This document shows positions 40,701-47,675 of a stretch of 52,035 nucleotides of DNA, one piece after another. The notes under the pieces are model-generated. The model had not been told where the DNA came from and did no database searches. It worked only from the letters and a program-made list of their open reading frames with translations. Made by a program: the position numbers and the translations under genes. Position 1 is the stretch's first letter, and the number at the start of each line of letters is the position of its first letter. Where the stretch lies: assembly GCA_026195905.1 (NCBI GenBank), contig JAPHRE010000046.1:1-52035 (forward strand), read 5' to 3'. Source of the stretch: Pseudopelagicola sp. (GTDB lineage: Bacteria > Pseudomonadota > Alphaproteobacteria > Rhodobacterales > Rhodobacteraceae).

Positions 40701-41194
40701 TCGACCATCGCCCATTCCGATTGATGCAACACGGTCGAGCTTTCGCCAGTATGGTCATCGCCCATCGCCATAAGCACGCCGCCCTTGGCCGAAGTGCCCG
40801 CCATATTGGCGTGACGCATGACATCGCCCGTGCGGTCCACGCCCGGCCCCTTGCCATACCAAAGCCCAAACACCCCGTCGAACTTGCCTTCCCCGCGCAG
40901 CTCTGCCTGCTGGCTGCCCCAAAGGGCCGTCGCGGCAAGGTCTTCGTTCAACCCCGCCTGAAAAAGCACGTCATTGGCCTTGAGGTGCTTTTCGGCGCGC
41001 ATCATCTGGCTATCCACCGCCCCAAGCGGCGAGCCGCGATACCCGGTCACAAGCCCCGCTGTGTTAAGACCTGCGTCCCGGTCCCGTGCCTTCTGCATGA
41101 GCATCAAGCGAACCAGGGCCTGCGTCCCATTGAGCAGCACATGGTGTTTCTCTAGGTCGAATCGATCTGCAAGACTGACTTTCTGGATACTCAT
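37775..41194 (-). CDS. indolepyruvate ferredoxin oxidoreductase, fused subunits
   Basis: A 1139-residue 2-oxoacid oxidoreductase with all domains in one chain: an N-terminal pyrimidine-binding TPP region (GYRGSPLGAVD, near residue 52), a central TPP-pyrophosphate part (CSGCPHNSST and GDGTYNHSGVQAI), an iron-sulfur region (CEGCGDCGVQSNC, CNKDFSCVNGFC), and a C-terminal gamma domain (TGVGGTGVVTIGAVLAQAAQIDGKAAG). Such fused enzymes oxidise aryl- or branched-chain 2-oxo acids to acyl-CoA with ferredoxin, in amino acid breakdown. The start at 41194 is the first Met, supported by GAGGGGAGG just upstream. It is divergent from a LysR gene, which probably controls it. Confidence 0.93.
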   Translation of the reverse strand: MSIQKVSLADRFDLEKHHVLLNGTQALVRLMLMQKARDRDAGLNTAGLVTGYRGSPLGAVDSQMMRAEKHLKANDVLFQAGLNEDLAATALWGSQQAELRGEGKFDGVFGLWYGKGPGVDRTGDVMRHANMAGTSAKGGVLMAMGDDHTGESSTVLHQSEWAMVDAYMPVVSPAGVQEILDYGLYGIALSRFAGVWVGLKTMKDTIEATAVVNGDPNRLSFVTPEFEMPEGGLNIRLADTPHAQEARMIDYKRFAAEAFSHANKMDKRMWGKPGAKIGFVAAGKNWLDLVHALSLLGIDEAEAERLGITTYKVGQTFPLDMKGFHDWAEGLDLVVVVEEKRKLIEVQVKEAIFDNRRGRRVYGWHKGGGAGSMHGPELFQTKAALDPMMIAEKLGEILIEEGRGTEAVKAGLAQIADAKRADNAEEIAARLPYFCSGCPHNSSTKLPEGSRAYAGIGCHYMVQWMDRDTTGFTHMGGEGANWIGEAPFSTRDHVFQNLGDGTYNHSGVQAIRAALAAGTNITYKILYNDAVAMTGGQANEGDLSPQQIAAEVKAMGVAHVAVVYDEKEEVDKALFPSGLEFHERKELLSVEKKFREYKGVSVILYVQTCAAEKRRRRKRGLFPDPDKRVFINTDVCEGCGDCGVQSNCISIEPVETELGRKRAINQSSCNKDFSCVNGFCPSFITVEGAQIRKEATANLDLPDMPEPQINAIEGTHNVVITGVGGTGVVTIGAVLAQAAQIDGKAAGMMEMAGLAQKGGAVHIHCRLAETPDDISAIRVATGECDTLIGGDLVVSAGAKTLGLTSTGRTGAVVNSHEIITGDFTRDTEFTLPTDRLEVALQARLKEGLALFDASELARVALGDSIFSNMMIFGAAWQKGLVPISYEALRTAIELNGAAVEKNLRAFEIGRWAVLYPQEAEKMLTPNVVALPKSLEEKIAFRADHLVKYQGKGLAKRYRKLVDPIKDARLKEAVAKGYHKVLAYKDEYEVARLHLESRAKAEEVFEGDFEMKFHLAPPIFSKMGANGRPEKKTYGAGMLRGFGLLAKLKGLRGTPLDPFGRTEERKMERALIKQYEADMKALLRDQGDTASDAAIALAELPLSIRGFGPVKAENAEKAAKRREEILAVLKSGEALSDAAE

Positions 41195-41325
41195 CGCGCA
41201 CCTCCCCTCAGCGGATTTTTTCTGGATTAAATATAACGCAATATTGGGTCATAAAATTTGACCTATCAAGAGATTTTTACCAAAAGGTCGTCTTCCCCAT
41301 CGACACGGTGTTTCGTTTTTCGATG

Positions 41326-41357
41326 CTTTCCCATAGATAGGAAATACCTTGGGAAAG
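41326..41357. promoter_or_regulatory. inverted repeat in the ior-lysR divergent promoter region
   Basis: CTTTCCC (41326-41332) and GGGAAAG (41351-41357) are perfect seven-base arms 18 bases apart, nine bases before the lysR ATG. The position suits an autoregulatory operator for the LysR protein, but the arm spacing is longer than a plain T-N11-A box. Confidence 0.35.
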
Positions 41358-41365
41358 TTGCGAAC

Positions 41366-42271
41366 ATGGATTGGGATAAGCTTAGAATATTTCACGCGGT
41401 GGCCGACGCCGGGAGCCTGACTCACGCCGGCGACACGCTGCATTTGTCGCAATCGGCGGTGTCTCGCCAAGTGCGTGCGCTCGAAGACTCGCTTAACACG
41501 ACCCTGTTTCACCGCCATGCGCGGGGGCTGATTCTCACCGAACAAGGCGAACTTCTCTTTGACGCGACCTCGGCGATGATCAAACGCCTTGATGCCGCCG
41601 CCGCCCGCATCCGCGACAGCGAGGAAGAGGTCTTTGGCGAATTGCGTGTGACGACCACGATTGGGTTCGGCACGCTCTGGCTCGCCCCGCGCCTGCCCAA
41701 GCTCTACGAGAAATACCCCGACCTCAATATCGACCTCATGCTTGAGGAAAAAGTGCTCGACCTGCCCATGCGCGAGGCCGATGTCGCAATCCGCATGAAG
41801 GAACCCTCACAGGCCGATTTGATCCGCAAACGCCTGATGAATGTGCACATGCGCCTCTATGCATCGCCGGAATACCTCGACAAGAACGGACGCCCCGAGT
41901 CCTTTGACGACCTGACCGATCACCGCCTCATTAGCCAGAACATCACCTCGGCACAGGTCGGCGCCGGGGCCAGCCTGGTTCAGGAAATCATGAGCTACGA
42001 CGTCCCGTCCGTGCTCTACGTCAATAATTATTACGGCGTTCTTCAAGCTGTGCGCCACAATCTTGGCATTGGCGTTCTGCCTGACTACCTGACGCAGGAT
42101 TTCCCGAATCTCGAACGCGTTTTGCCGGATGTGGAATCCGGGGATATTCCTGTTTTTCTTGCTTACCCCGAGGAATTGCGCCAATCCAAGCGTATTGGGG
42201 CTTTCCGTGACTTCGTGCAGGAAGAGATCATCGCGCACCGCAAGCAATTGAGGTCGCAAGAAAATTCCTAA
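41366..42271 (+). CDS. LysR family transcriptional regulator
   Basis: A 301-residue regulator. The N-terminal winged helix-turn-helix (residues 1-60) reads LRIFHAVADAGSLTHAGDTL then SQSAVSRQVRALE. The effector domain has AISP-type and LysR substrate-binding folds: FGELRVTTTIGFGTLWL, VDLPMREADVAIRM-like and GVLQAVRHNLGIGVLPDYL. The ATG at 41366 (MDWDKLRIFH) fits the family start; the open frame from 41258 is upstream non-coding sequence. Divergent from the indolepyruvate oxidoreductase gene. The effector is unknown. Confidence 0.92.
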   Translation: MDWDKLRIFHAVADAGSLTHAGDTLHLSQSAVSRQVRALEDSLNTTLFHRHARGLILTEQGELLFDATSAMIKRLDAAAARIRDSEEEVFGELRVTTTIGFGTLWLAPRLPKLYEKYPDLNIDLMLEEKVLDLPMREADVAIRMKEPSQADLIRKRLMNVHMRLYASPEYLDKNGRPESFDDLTDHRLISQNITSAQVGAGASLVQEIMSYDVPSVLYVNNYYGVLQAVRHNLGIGVLPDYLTQDFPNLERVLPDVESGDIPVFLAYPEELRQSKRIGAFRDFVQEEIIAHRKQLRSQENS

Positions 42272-42273
42272 GC

Positions 42274-42351
42274 TATGCGTCTAGGGCATGGCGGATATGC
42301 TGCACTTGCGGCACTCTATCTCTTGATCGTTTTCAAACTGATGCCTAATTG
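42274..42351 (+). CDS. possible 25-residue hydrophobic peptide
   Basis: An ATG two bases after the lysR stop opens a 25-codon frame with one hydrophobic run (YAALAALYLLIVF) and a TGA at 42351. No clear ribosome-binding site is present, and its end overlaps a predicted promoter. It could be translated by coupling to lysR. Weak call. Confidence 0.25.
42323..42350 (+). promoter_or_regulatory. predicted promoter for the small RNA
   Basis: TTGATC, a 16-base spacer and CTAATT give a reasonable sigma-70 promoter whose start point would fall at about 42357, the first base of the structured RNA. A CTTGAT -35 would also suit heat-shock sigma factors. Confidence 0.45.
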
Positions 42352-42356
42352 AGCTT

Positions 42357-42441
42357 CAGAAGCGGATGATTGCTGAAAAGCGCATCAACTTCTACCTCCC
42401 TGTTGGACTTCGGCCGAGCTTGATGCTCGGCCTTTTTTTTT
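42357..42441 (+). ncRNA. candidate trans-acting small RNA with anti-Shine-Dalgarno loop
   Basis: About 85 nt. A first hairpin pairs AGAAG-cg-GATG (42358-42368) with CATC-aa-CTTCT (42383-42393); inside it TGC and GCG close a small TGAAAA loop. A single-stranded stretch has ACCTCCC (42394-42400), complementary to GGGAGGT ribosome-binding sites. The 3' end is a Rho-independent terminator. Size and layout resemble the CCUCC-bearing stress sRNAs (CcsR and alpha-r15 type) of Alphaproteobacteria, which bind translation starts. It shares only one such motif and is not recognised as a named family. Alternative: it is only a terminator for lysR. Confidence 0.55.
42412..42441 (+). terminator. Rho-independent terminator of lysR / small RNA
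   Basis: GGCCGAGC, loop TTGAT, GCTCGGCC, then nine T: a perfect eight-base-pair stem with a strong U tract. Confidence 0.92.
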
Positions 42442-42500
42442 GGACTTGTCCCGATCGGCATGGCACAGGCAGGATGTATTTATCAGTCCGAGTTTCGATC

Positions 42501-43970
42501 ATGCCATTCCCCGTCGCCCTCCTCATCTGTGCCTTGTCTGGAACGGGGGCCGCCGCCGCCCTGCCCGGCTATGACATTTCCGGCTTGGGCTGGATCGCCT
42601 TGGCGCCGTATTTTGTCCTCCTGTTGACCCAACCCGCCCGACAGGTGCCGCTTCTAAGCCTCGCCTGTTTCATCCCCTTTTCGCTTGGTGCGCATAGCTG
42701 GTATCCCGCGATCTTTGGGCCGGGTCTGGGCTGGTGTCTCGTCTTCGCCGTGGCCGGATGGTATGGGCTGGTGATCCGCATCGGGCTTTGGCTCATGGCG
42801 CGCACGCAGGGCGCGGCAAAGCTGCTCGCCCTGCCTGTGACCTGGAGTGCCATAGAATTCCTGAAATACATCGCGCCCTATGTGCGTGACTGGTGGTTCG
42901 TCTCGCCTGCGGCGAGCCAATGGCGCTTTCCCCCGGCGCTGCAAATCCTGACCGTGACCGGCTTTCCGGGGCTGAGCCTGATGCTGCTTCTGGCCAATCT
43001 GTCGCTGGCGGTCCTTGTGATCCATGCCCTGCGCCGCACACCCCGCCCCGGTCTCGCCATATCCTCGCGGACCGCCTCTGCCGCTCTCGCCGCCATCGCC
43101 GCTGTCGTGCTTGCGGGGGCCGTGCTCATGCCGCGCTCCGGTGCGCCCGTCACCATCGCCGCCATCACCGATATGACCCTGCAACGCCCCGACATGCCCC
43201 TGCATGGCGACTTGGGCCAGATCGCCGCCGATCCCGCCCTGTCGCAAAAGGTATTGGCCGAAAACATCCGCCTGACCGAGACCCTGCCCAAAGGCATCGA
43301 CCTCATCGTCTGGCCGGAAAACAAATTCGCCCGCGATGACCACGCCCCGACCATCGCCCGCCTCGCGGCCCTCGCCCAAAGCCATGACGCCTATCTCTCG
43401 GCCAACCTCCTGCACATGACCTCCGCAGGCCGCGAGAACACCAACACGCTCATCGCCCCCAGCGGCGACATTGCCCTGCAACGCGCCAAGATCAACCTCT
43501 TCCCGGCCGAGATTGCGGCGGGTTATGCGCGTGGCCCGCAGCGCTTTGACCATGTGGAAACGCCCTTTGGCCGCCTCAGCGGAGCCATCTGCTGGGACGC
43601 CCATCGCCTGTGGATTCTGCGCGCCCTCGCCCGCAATGGCACACAAATCGTCGCCCTGCCGATGGACAATGACTTTGAGGCCGATCCGATCTTTCCTTAC
43701 CACCATGCCGCCGACGTGGTATTTCGCGCCGTGGAAAACCGCCTGACGATCGGCGTTGGTTCCGTCAACGGCCTAAGCCTCGTCGTGACCCCCTCCGGGA
43801 AAATCGTCGCAGAGGGGCCGGTCAACGCCACCAGCGCCCTTCACGCCACCAGCTACACCAGCCAATCGCGCACGCTCTATACCCGGCTTGGCGACTGGTT
43901 CGGCTGGACCCTTGTCATCGCGCTGGCCCTGCTTGCCCTGATCGGCGCAGGCCGCCGCAGGGCGCTCTGA
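42501..43970 (+). CDS. apolipoprotein N-acyltransferase-like protein (nitrilase superfamily)
   Basis: A 489-residue inner-membrane protein with about six N-terminal helices, a periplasmic nitrilase-like domain and one C-terminal helix (WTLVIALALLALIGAG). The catalytic triad E273 (VWPEN), K330 (RAKINLFP) and C364 (AICWDAH) is intact. Lnt adds the third fatty acid to lipoproteins. This copy differs from typical Lnt around the cysteine (ICWDAH, not ICYE) and is not next to ybeX/ybeY genes, so it may be a second, specialised acyltransferase. Start at 42501 (MPFPVALLIC) is chosen by the first helix. The open frame from 42366 runs through the small RNA and is not real. Confidence 0.82.
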   Translation: MPFPVALLICALSGTGAAAALPGYDISGLGWIALAPYFVLLLTQPARQVPLLSLACFIPFSLGAHSWYPAIFGPGLGWCLVFAVAGWYGLVIRIGLWLMARTQGAAKLLALPVTWSAIEFLKYIAPYVRDWWFVSPAASQWRFPPALQILTVTGFPGLSLMLLLANLSLAVLVIHALRRTPRPGLAISSRTASAALAAIAAVVLAGAVLMPRSGAPVTIAAITDMTLQRPDMPLHGDLGQIAADPALSQKVLAENIRLTETLPKGIDLIVWPENKFARDDHAPTIARLAALAQSHDAYLSANLLHMTSAGRENTNTLIAPSGDIALQRAKINLFPAEIAAGYARGPQRFDHVETPFGRLSGAICWDAHRLWILRALARNGTQIVALPMDNDFEADPIFPYHHAADVVFRAVENRLTIGVGSVNGLSLVVTPSGKIVAEGPVNATSALHATSYTSQSRTLYTRLGDWFGWTLVIALALLALIGAGRRRAL

Positions 43971-44048
43971 CGCAAAGCCCCCCCTTTTCCAAAGCGCCGC
44001 AATGCCCTAAAGAAGCGCCAGACACGCGCCGCCGGAGAGAGAGCCCCC

Positions 44049-46208
44049 ATGCAAGAGCCCGCCATCACCCCCGACCTGATCGCAAGCCACGGTCTGAAGC
44101 CCGACGAATACGACCTGATCCTCGAGATCATCGGACGCGAACCGACCTTCACCGAGCTGGGCATCTTCTCGGCCATGTGGAACGAGCATTGCTCTTATAA
44201 ATCCTCCAAGAAATGGCTGCGCACCCTGCCCACGGACGGCCCGCAAGTGATCTGCGGCCCCGGCGAAAATGCGGGGATCGTCGATATCGGCGATGGTGAT
44301 GCGGTGGTCTTCAAGATGGAAAGCCACAACCACCCCTCCTACATCGAACCCTATCAGGGCGCGGCGACCGGCGTGGGCGGTATCCTGCGCGATGTGTTTA
44401 CGATGGGCGCGCGCCCCATCGCGGCGATGAACTCGCTGTCGTTCGGCGCACCCGATCATCCCAAAACCCGCCAGCTTGTGCATGGCGTGGTCGAAGGTAT
44501 TGGCGGCTACGGCAACTGTTTCGGCGTGCCGACCGTGGGCGGCGAAGTGCGCTTCCATCCCGCCTATAACGGCAACTGCCTCGTCAACGCCTTTGCCGCC
44601 GGTCTCGCCAAGACCGACGCGATCTTCTACTCGGCGGCCTCCGGCATCGGCATGCCCGTGGTCTATCTCGGCGCGAAAACCGGCCGCGACGGGGTTGGTG
44701 GCGCAACGATGGCCTCGGCCGAATTTGACGACACCATCGAGGAAAAACGCCCCACCGTTCAGGTCGGCGACCCGTTTACCGAAAAGCGCCTGATGGAAGC
44801 CACGCTCGAACTGATGCAGACCGGTGCCGTGATCTCCATTCAGGACATGGGCGCAGCGGGCCTGACCTGCTCGGCGGTGGAAATGGGCGACAAGGGCAAA
44901 CTCGGCGTCAAGCTCACCCTCGAAGACGTGCCGCAGCGCGAAGACAACATGACCGCCTACGAGATGATGCTCTCCGAGAGCCAAGAACGTATGCTCATGG
45001 TCCTCAACCCCGACCTCGAGGCCGAAGCCCGCGCCGTGTTCGAGAAATGGGATCTCGATTTCGCCATCGTCGGTGAAACCATCGCCGAGGACCGCTTCCT
45101 CATCCTGCACAATAACGAGGTCAAAGCCGACCTGCCGCTGTCACCGCTCTCGGGCCGGGCACCGGAATATGACCGCCCTTGGGTCGAAACCCCCGCCGCC
45201 GAGCCGCTGGCCGACGTGCCGCAAATCGACCCGATTGATGGTCTCAAGGCGCTGATTTCCTCGCCCAACTACGCCGCAAAACAATGGGTCTATGAGCAAT
45301 ATGACACAATGGTAATGGCCGATAGCGTTCGCCTGCCGGGCCTTGGCGCCGGAATCATCCGCGTCCACGGCACCGACAAAATGCTCGCCTTTACCTCGGA
45401 CGTGACGCCGCGCTACGTGCACGCCAACCCCTTTGAGGGCGGCAAACAGGCGGTCGCCGAAAGCTGGCGCAACCTCTGCGCCGTGGGGGCCAAACCCTTG
45501 GCCACAACCGACAATCTTAACTTCGGCAACCCCGAAAAGCCCGAGATCATGGGCCAATTCGTCGGCGCCATCAAAGGTATTGGCGAGGCCGTGGCAGCCC
45601 TCGATATGCCGATCGTGTCGGGCAACGTCTCGCTCTATAATGAAACCGACGGCTCCGGCATCCTGCCAACCCCGACCATCGGCGCCGTGGGCCTCATCGC
45701 AGCGGGCGAAGAGCCGATCAGCGGCGAAGTGCGCGAGGGCCATGTCGCCCTCGTTATCGGTGAGACAACCGGCCACCTTGGCCAATCGGCCTTGCTTGCC
45801 GAAGTGTTCAACCGCGAAGACGGCGACGCGCCGCATGTGGATCTCGCCGCCGAAAAAGCCACCGGCGAGTTCATCCGCGCCAACCGCGAGATGATCAAGG
45901 CCTGCACCGACCTCTCTGATGGCGGCCTTGCGCTCGCCGCCTTCGAGATGGCCGAGGCCGCAGGCGTCGGCGTGCATCTCGATACCGATGATACCGCGAC
46001 CCTCTTTGGCGAGGATCAGGCCCGCTACCTTGTGGCCTGCAACTTTGACCAGGCCGAAGCCCTGATGATCGCCGCAGGTCAAATCGGTCTGACCGTGACC
46101 AGCGTGGGCCGCTTTACCGGCAGCGACGTTACGATGGGCCACTCCTCGGCCCCGCTGGAAGAGCTTTCCGCCATATTCCGCGCCGGCTTTGCCCAGAGCG
46201 TCACCTGA
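44049..46208 (+). CDS. purL: phosphoribosylformylglycinamidine synthase subunit PurL
   Basis: A 719-residue small-type PurL, which works with PurQ and PurS to turn FGAR, ATP and glutamine into FGAM in purine synthesis. Recognised by [39 protein letters not shown], the [13 protein letters not shown] stretch, [12 protein letters not shown] and [19 protein letters not shown]. The ATG at 44049 follows GGAGAGAGAGC. purQ and purS are not in the window. Two hairpins follow the stop. Confidence 0.97.
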   Translation: MQEPAITPDLIASHGLKPDEYDLILEIIGREPTFTELGIFSAMWNEHCSYKSSKKWLRTLPTDGPQVICGPGENAGIVDIGDGDAVVFKMESHNHPSYIEPYQGAATGVGGILRDVFTMGARPIAAMNSLSFGAPDHPKTRQLVHGVVEGIGGYGNCFGVPTVGGEVRFHPAYNGNCLVNAFAAGLAKTDAIFYSAASGIGMPVVYLGAKTGRDGVGGATMASAEFDDTIEEKRPTVQVGDPFTEKRLMEATLELMQTGAVISIQDMGAAGLTCSAVEMGDKGKLGVKLTLEDVPQREDNMTAYEMMLSESQERMLMVLNPDLEAEARAVFEKWDLDFAIVGETIAEDRFLILHNNEVKADLPLSPLSGRAPEYDRPWVETPAAEPLADVPQIDPIDGLKALISSPNYAAKQWVYEQYDTMVMADSVRLPGLGAGIIRVHGTDKMLAFTSDVTPRYVHANPFEGGKQAVAESWRNLCAVGAKPLATTDNLNFGNPEKPEIMGQFVGAIKGIGEAVAALDMPIVSGNVSLYNETDGSGILPTPTIGAVGLIAAGEEPISGEVREGHVALVIGETTGHLGQSALLAEVFNREDGDAPHVDLAAEKATGEFIRANREMIKACTDLSDGGLALAAFEMAEAAGVGVHLDTDDTATLFGEDQARYLVACNFDQAEALMIAAGQIGLTVTSVGRFTGSDVTMGHSSAPLEELSAIFRAGFAQSVT

Positions 46209-46214
46209 CACAGC

Positions 46215-46268
46215 TTCGGGCCCGCGCGGCCCGAAAATTTCCCGGCGGGGTTTCTTGCAAGCCCCGCC
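46215..46268 (+). terminator. double hairpin after purL
   Basis: TTCGGGCC/GGCCCGAA (46215-46235, eight base pairs) followed by AATTTC, then GGCGGGG/CCCCGCC (46244-46268). The U run is short, so termination strength is uncertain. Confidence 0.45.
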
Positions 46269-46310
46269 CCTTCATCCTACATCTAGGAAACACCTATTCG
46301 GGAGAGACTC

Positions 46311-46541
46311 ATGGCCATCCAAGCCTCCGACATCGAAGCCCTGATCCGCGCCGGTTTTCCCGACGCCAAGATCCTTGTCATGGGCGATGACGGCCAGCAT
46401 TTCTCGGCCGAAGTCATCGACGAGAGCTTTCGCGGCATGTCTCGCGTGGCCCAGCAACGCGCCGTGAACGCGACGCTCAAGGCCAAGATCGACAGCGGAG
46501 AACTCCATGCGCTCGCCCTGACGACGAAAGCGCCGGGCTAA
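46311..46541 (+). CDS. BolA family protein
   Basis: A 76-residue BolA-fold protein. IEALIRAGFPDAKILVMGDDGQHFSAEVI and FRGMSRVAQQRAVNATL with the later ELHALALTT are the family pattern. The conserved His in GQHF can bind a shared [2Fe-2S] cluster with a monothiol glutaredoxin. That partner is encoded 278 bases downstream, which supports a BolA-Grx iron-sulfur unit. A GGGAGAGA ribosome-binding site precedes the ATG. Confidence 0.92.
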   Translation: MAIQASDIEALIRAGFPDAKILVMGDDGQHFSAEVIDESFRGMSRVAQQRAVNATLKAKIDSGELHALALTTKAPG

Positions 46542-46545
46542 AGAG

Positions 46546-46761
46546 ATGTTCGCGCGTCTGCCGATCTTTCTGCTGCTGTCGCCCTTCGCGCTGGTGTTTC
46601 TCTATGCCGCATGGCACGAAATTGGCCGCTTCAAACGGGAAGGCATGTCGTCTTACGGATTGAGCTATGATCCCGAAACCGACAGCACCTATATCACTGC
46701 GCAGGCTCCCGACGACACACCAGACACGACCCAAGACAAGCCTGCGCCCCCGCAGACCTGA
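46546..46761 (+). CDS. small single-pass membrane protein between bolA and grx
   Basis: A 71-residue protein with one N-terminal helix (IFLLLSPFALVFLYAAW) and a polar C-terminal part rich in Asp, Thr and Pro. No known domain is recognised. The start is four bases after the bolA stop, so it is translated with bolA; AAAGAG serves as a weak ribosome-binding site. Its place between bolA and glutaredoxin suggests a link to iron-sulfur handling, but nothing in the sequence proves it. Confidence 0.75.
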   Translation: MFARLPIFLLLSPFALVFLYAAWHEIGRFKREGMSSYGLSYDPETDSTYITAQAPDDTPDTTQDKPAPPQT

Positions 46762-46818
46762 CGCTAAAAACCCTTTGCCTCCCCCACAGACGCCTATCAA
46801 AGGAACAGGAGACCAAAC

Positions 46819-47181
46819 ATGACCGACGCAAAAACCCAAATCGACGAAACCATCAAAGCCAACGATGTCGTGCTTTACATGAAAGGCACCAAGGACATGC
46901 CGCAATGCGGGTTTTCCTCGCGCATCGCGGGCGTTCTGAATTTCATGGGCGTCGATTTTACCGACGTCAACGTGCTTGCCGACGAAGAGATTCGCCAGGG
47001 CATCAAGGATTATTCCGACTGGCCGACCATCCCCCAGCTTTACGTGAAGGGCGAATTTGTCGGCGGCTGTGACATCATCACCGAGATGACCCTCTCGGGC
47101 GAACTCGACACGCTTTTCGAAGAAAACGGCGTCACCTACAACAAAGAGGCCGCTGACAAGATCCGCGAAGCCAACGCCTGA
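46819..47181 (+). CDS. grxD: monothiol glutaredoxin, Grx4 family
   Basis: A 120-residue protein with the CGFS active site (C30 in DMPQCGFSSRIAG), the TIPQLY-type WPTIPQLYVKGEFVGGCDII stretch for glutathione binding, and KGTKDMP before the active site. CGFS glutaredoxins carry [2Fe-2S] clusters bound by glutathione, often with BolA, and pass them to target proteins. Encoded with bolA and a small membrane protein. A terminator follows. Confidence 0.95.
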   Translation: MTDAKTQIDETIKANDVVLYMKGTKDMPQCGFSSRIAGVLNFMGVDFTDVNVLADEEIRQGIKDYSDWPTIPQLYVKGEFVGGCDIITEMTLSGELDTLFEENGVTYNKEAADKIREANA

Positions 47182-47209
47182 TCTAAACCCGACGGATCTG
47201 AAAACGTAG

Positions 47210-47228
47210 GGTGGGTTTTCAACCCACC
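47210..47228 (+). repeat. short GGTGGG hairpin element
   Basis: GGTGGGTT, loop TTC, AACCCACC, in the context GTAGGGTGGGTTTTCAACC. This looks like the TAGGGTGGG-type interspersed repeat seen in many proteobacteria. It sits between the grxD stop and its terminator. Confidence 0.5.
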
Positions 47229-47240
47229 GTCCCAACGCAA

Positions 47241-47270
47241 AAGGCCGATCCCTCTGGATCGGCCTTTTTC
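47241..47270 (+). terminator. Rho-independent terminator after grxD
   Basis: AAGGCCGATCC, loop CTCT, GGATCGGCCTT, then TTTC: an eleven-base-pair perfect stem. It may serve both strands, since on the minus strand zapA also ends here and the arms end in AA/TT. Confidence 0.85.
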
Positions 47271-47288
47271 ATTAAAATCAAGATGTTA

Positions 47289-47675
47289 TCAGCCAACCTT
47301 CTCTTCGACCCGGTCGGCAAGCGATTCCGCCCGCGCCGCCAGTTCGGCAAGCGTATCCGTGACTTCTGGCGGGATTACCGCAACCTCGACGCGCTCGGGT
47401 CCGGCGTCTTTCAGCGCCTGCAATTCCCCCTGCGCTTCGGCCAACTGCGCCTCGACCGCGCGCAGCTTATCCTCAAGTCCCGCCGTCTTATCGGCCAGCA
47501 TCAGCCCCGCCATCAAAAGCATCCGCGCTTCCGGGATACGGCCAATCTGGCTCGTGAGAACCTGCGCTTCATCGTCCAATAGCTTGGCCGCAGATTGCAG
47601 GAAATGCTGCTCTCCATCCTGACAGGCCACTTCAAAGGTCCGCCCCCCGATATGGATTTCCACTTCCGGCATCAC
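47289..47675 (-). CDS. zapA: cell division protein ZapA
   Basis: A 128-residue protein. The N-terminal VEIHIGGRTFEVACQDGEQHFL is the ZapA globular head, followed by AARLLD-like and a long coiled coil. ZapA bundles FtsZ filaments at the division site. It overlaps the stop-start of the coiled-coil gene upstream by four bases, and is convergent with grxD. No 6S RNA is seen beside it. Confidence 0.88.
   Translation of the reverse strand: MMPEVEIHIGGRTFEVACQDGEQHFLQSAAKLLDDEAQVLTSQIGRIPEARMLLMAGLMLADKTAGLEDKLRAVEAQLAEAQGELQALKDAGPERVEVAVIPPEVTDTLAELAARAESLADRVEEKVG

Noticed and set aside
42366-42500. N-terminal extension of the Lnt-like protein from 42366
   Set aside because: It would translate through the terminator hairpin and its nine T; the first membrane helix starts at 42501.
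47182-47288. 6S RNA near zapA
   Set aside because: The gap to grxD is only 107 bases and is filled by two hairpins; it cannot hold a ~160 nt 6S RNA.
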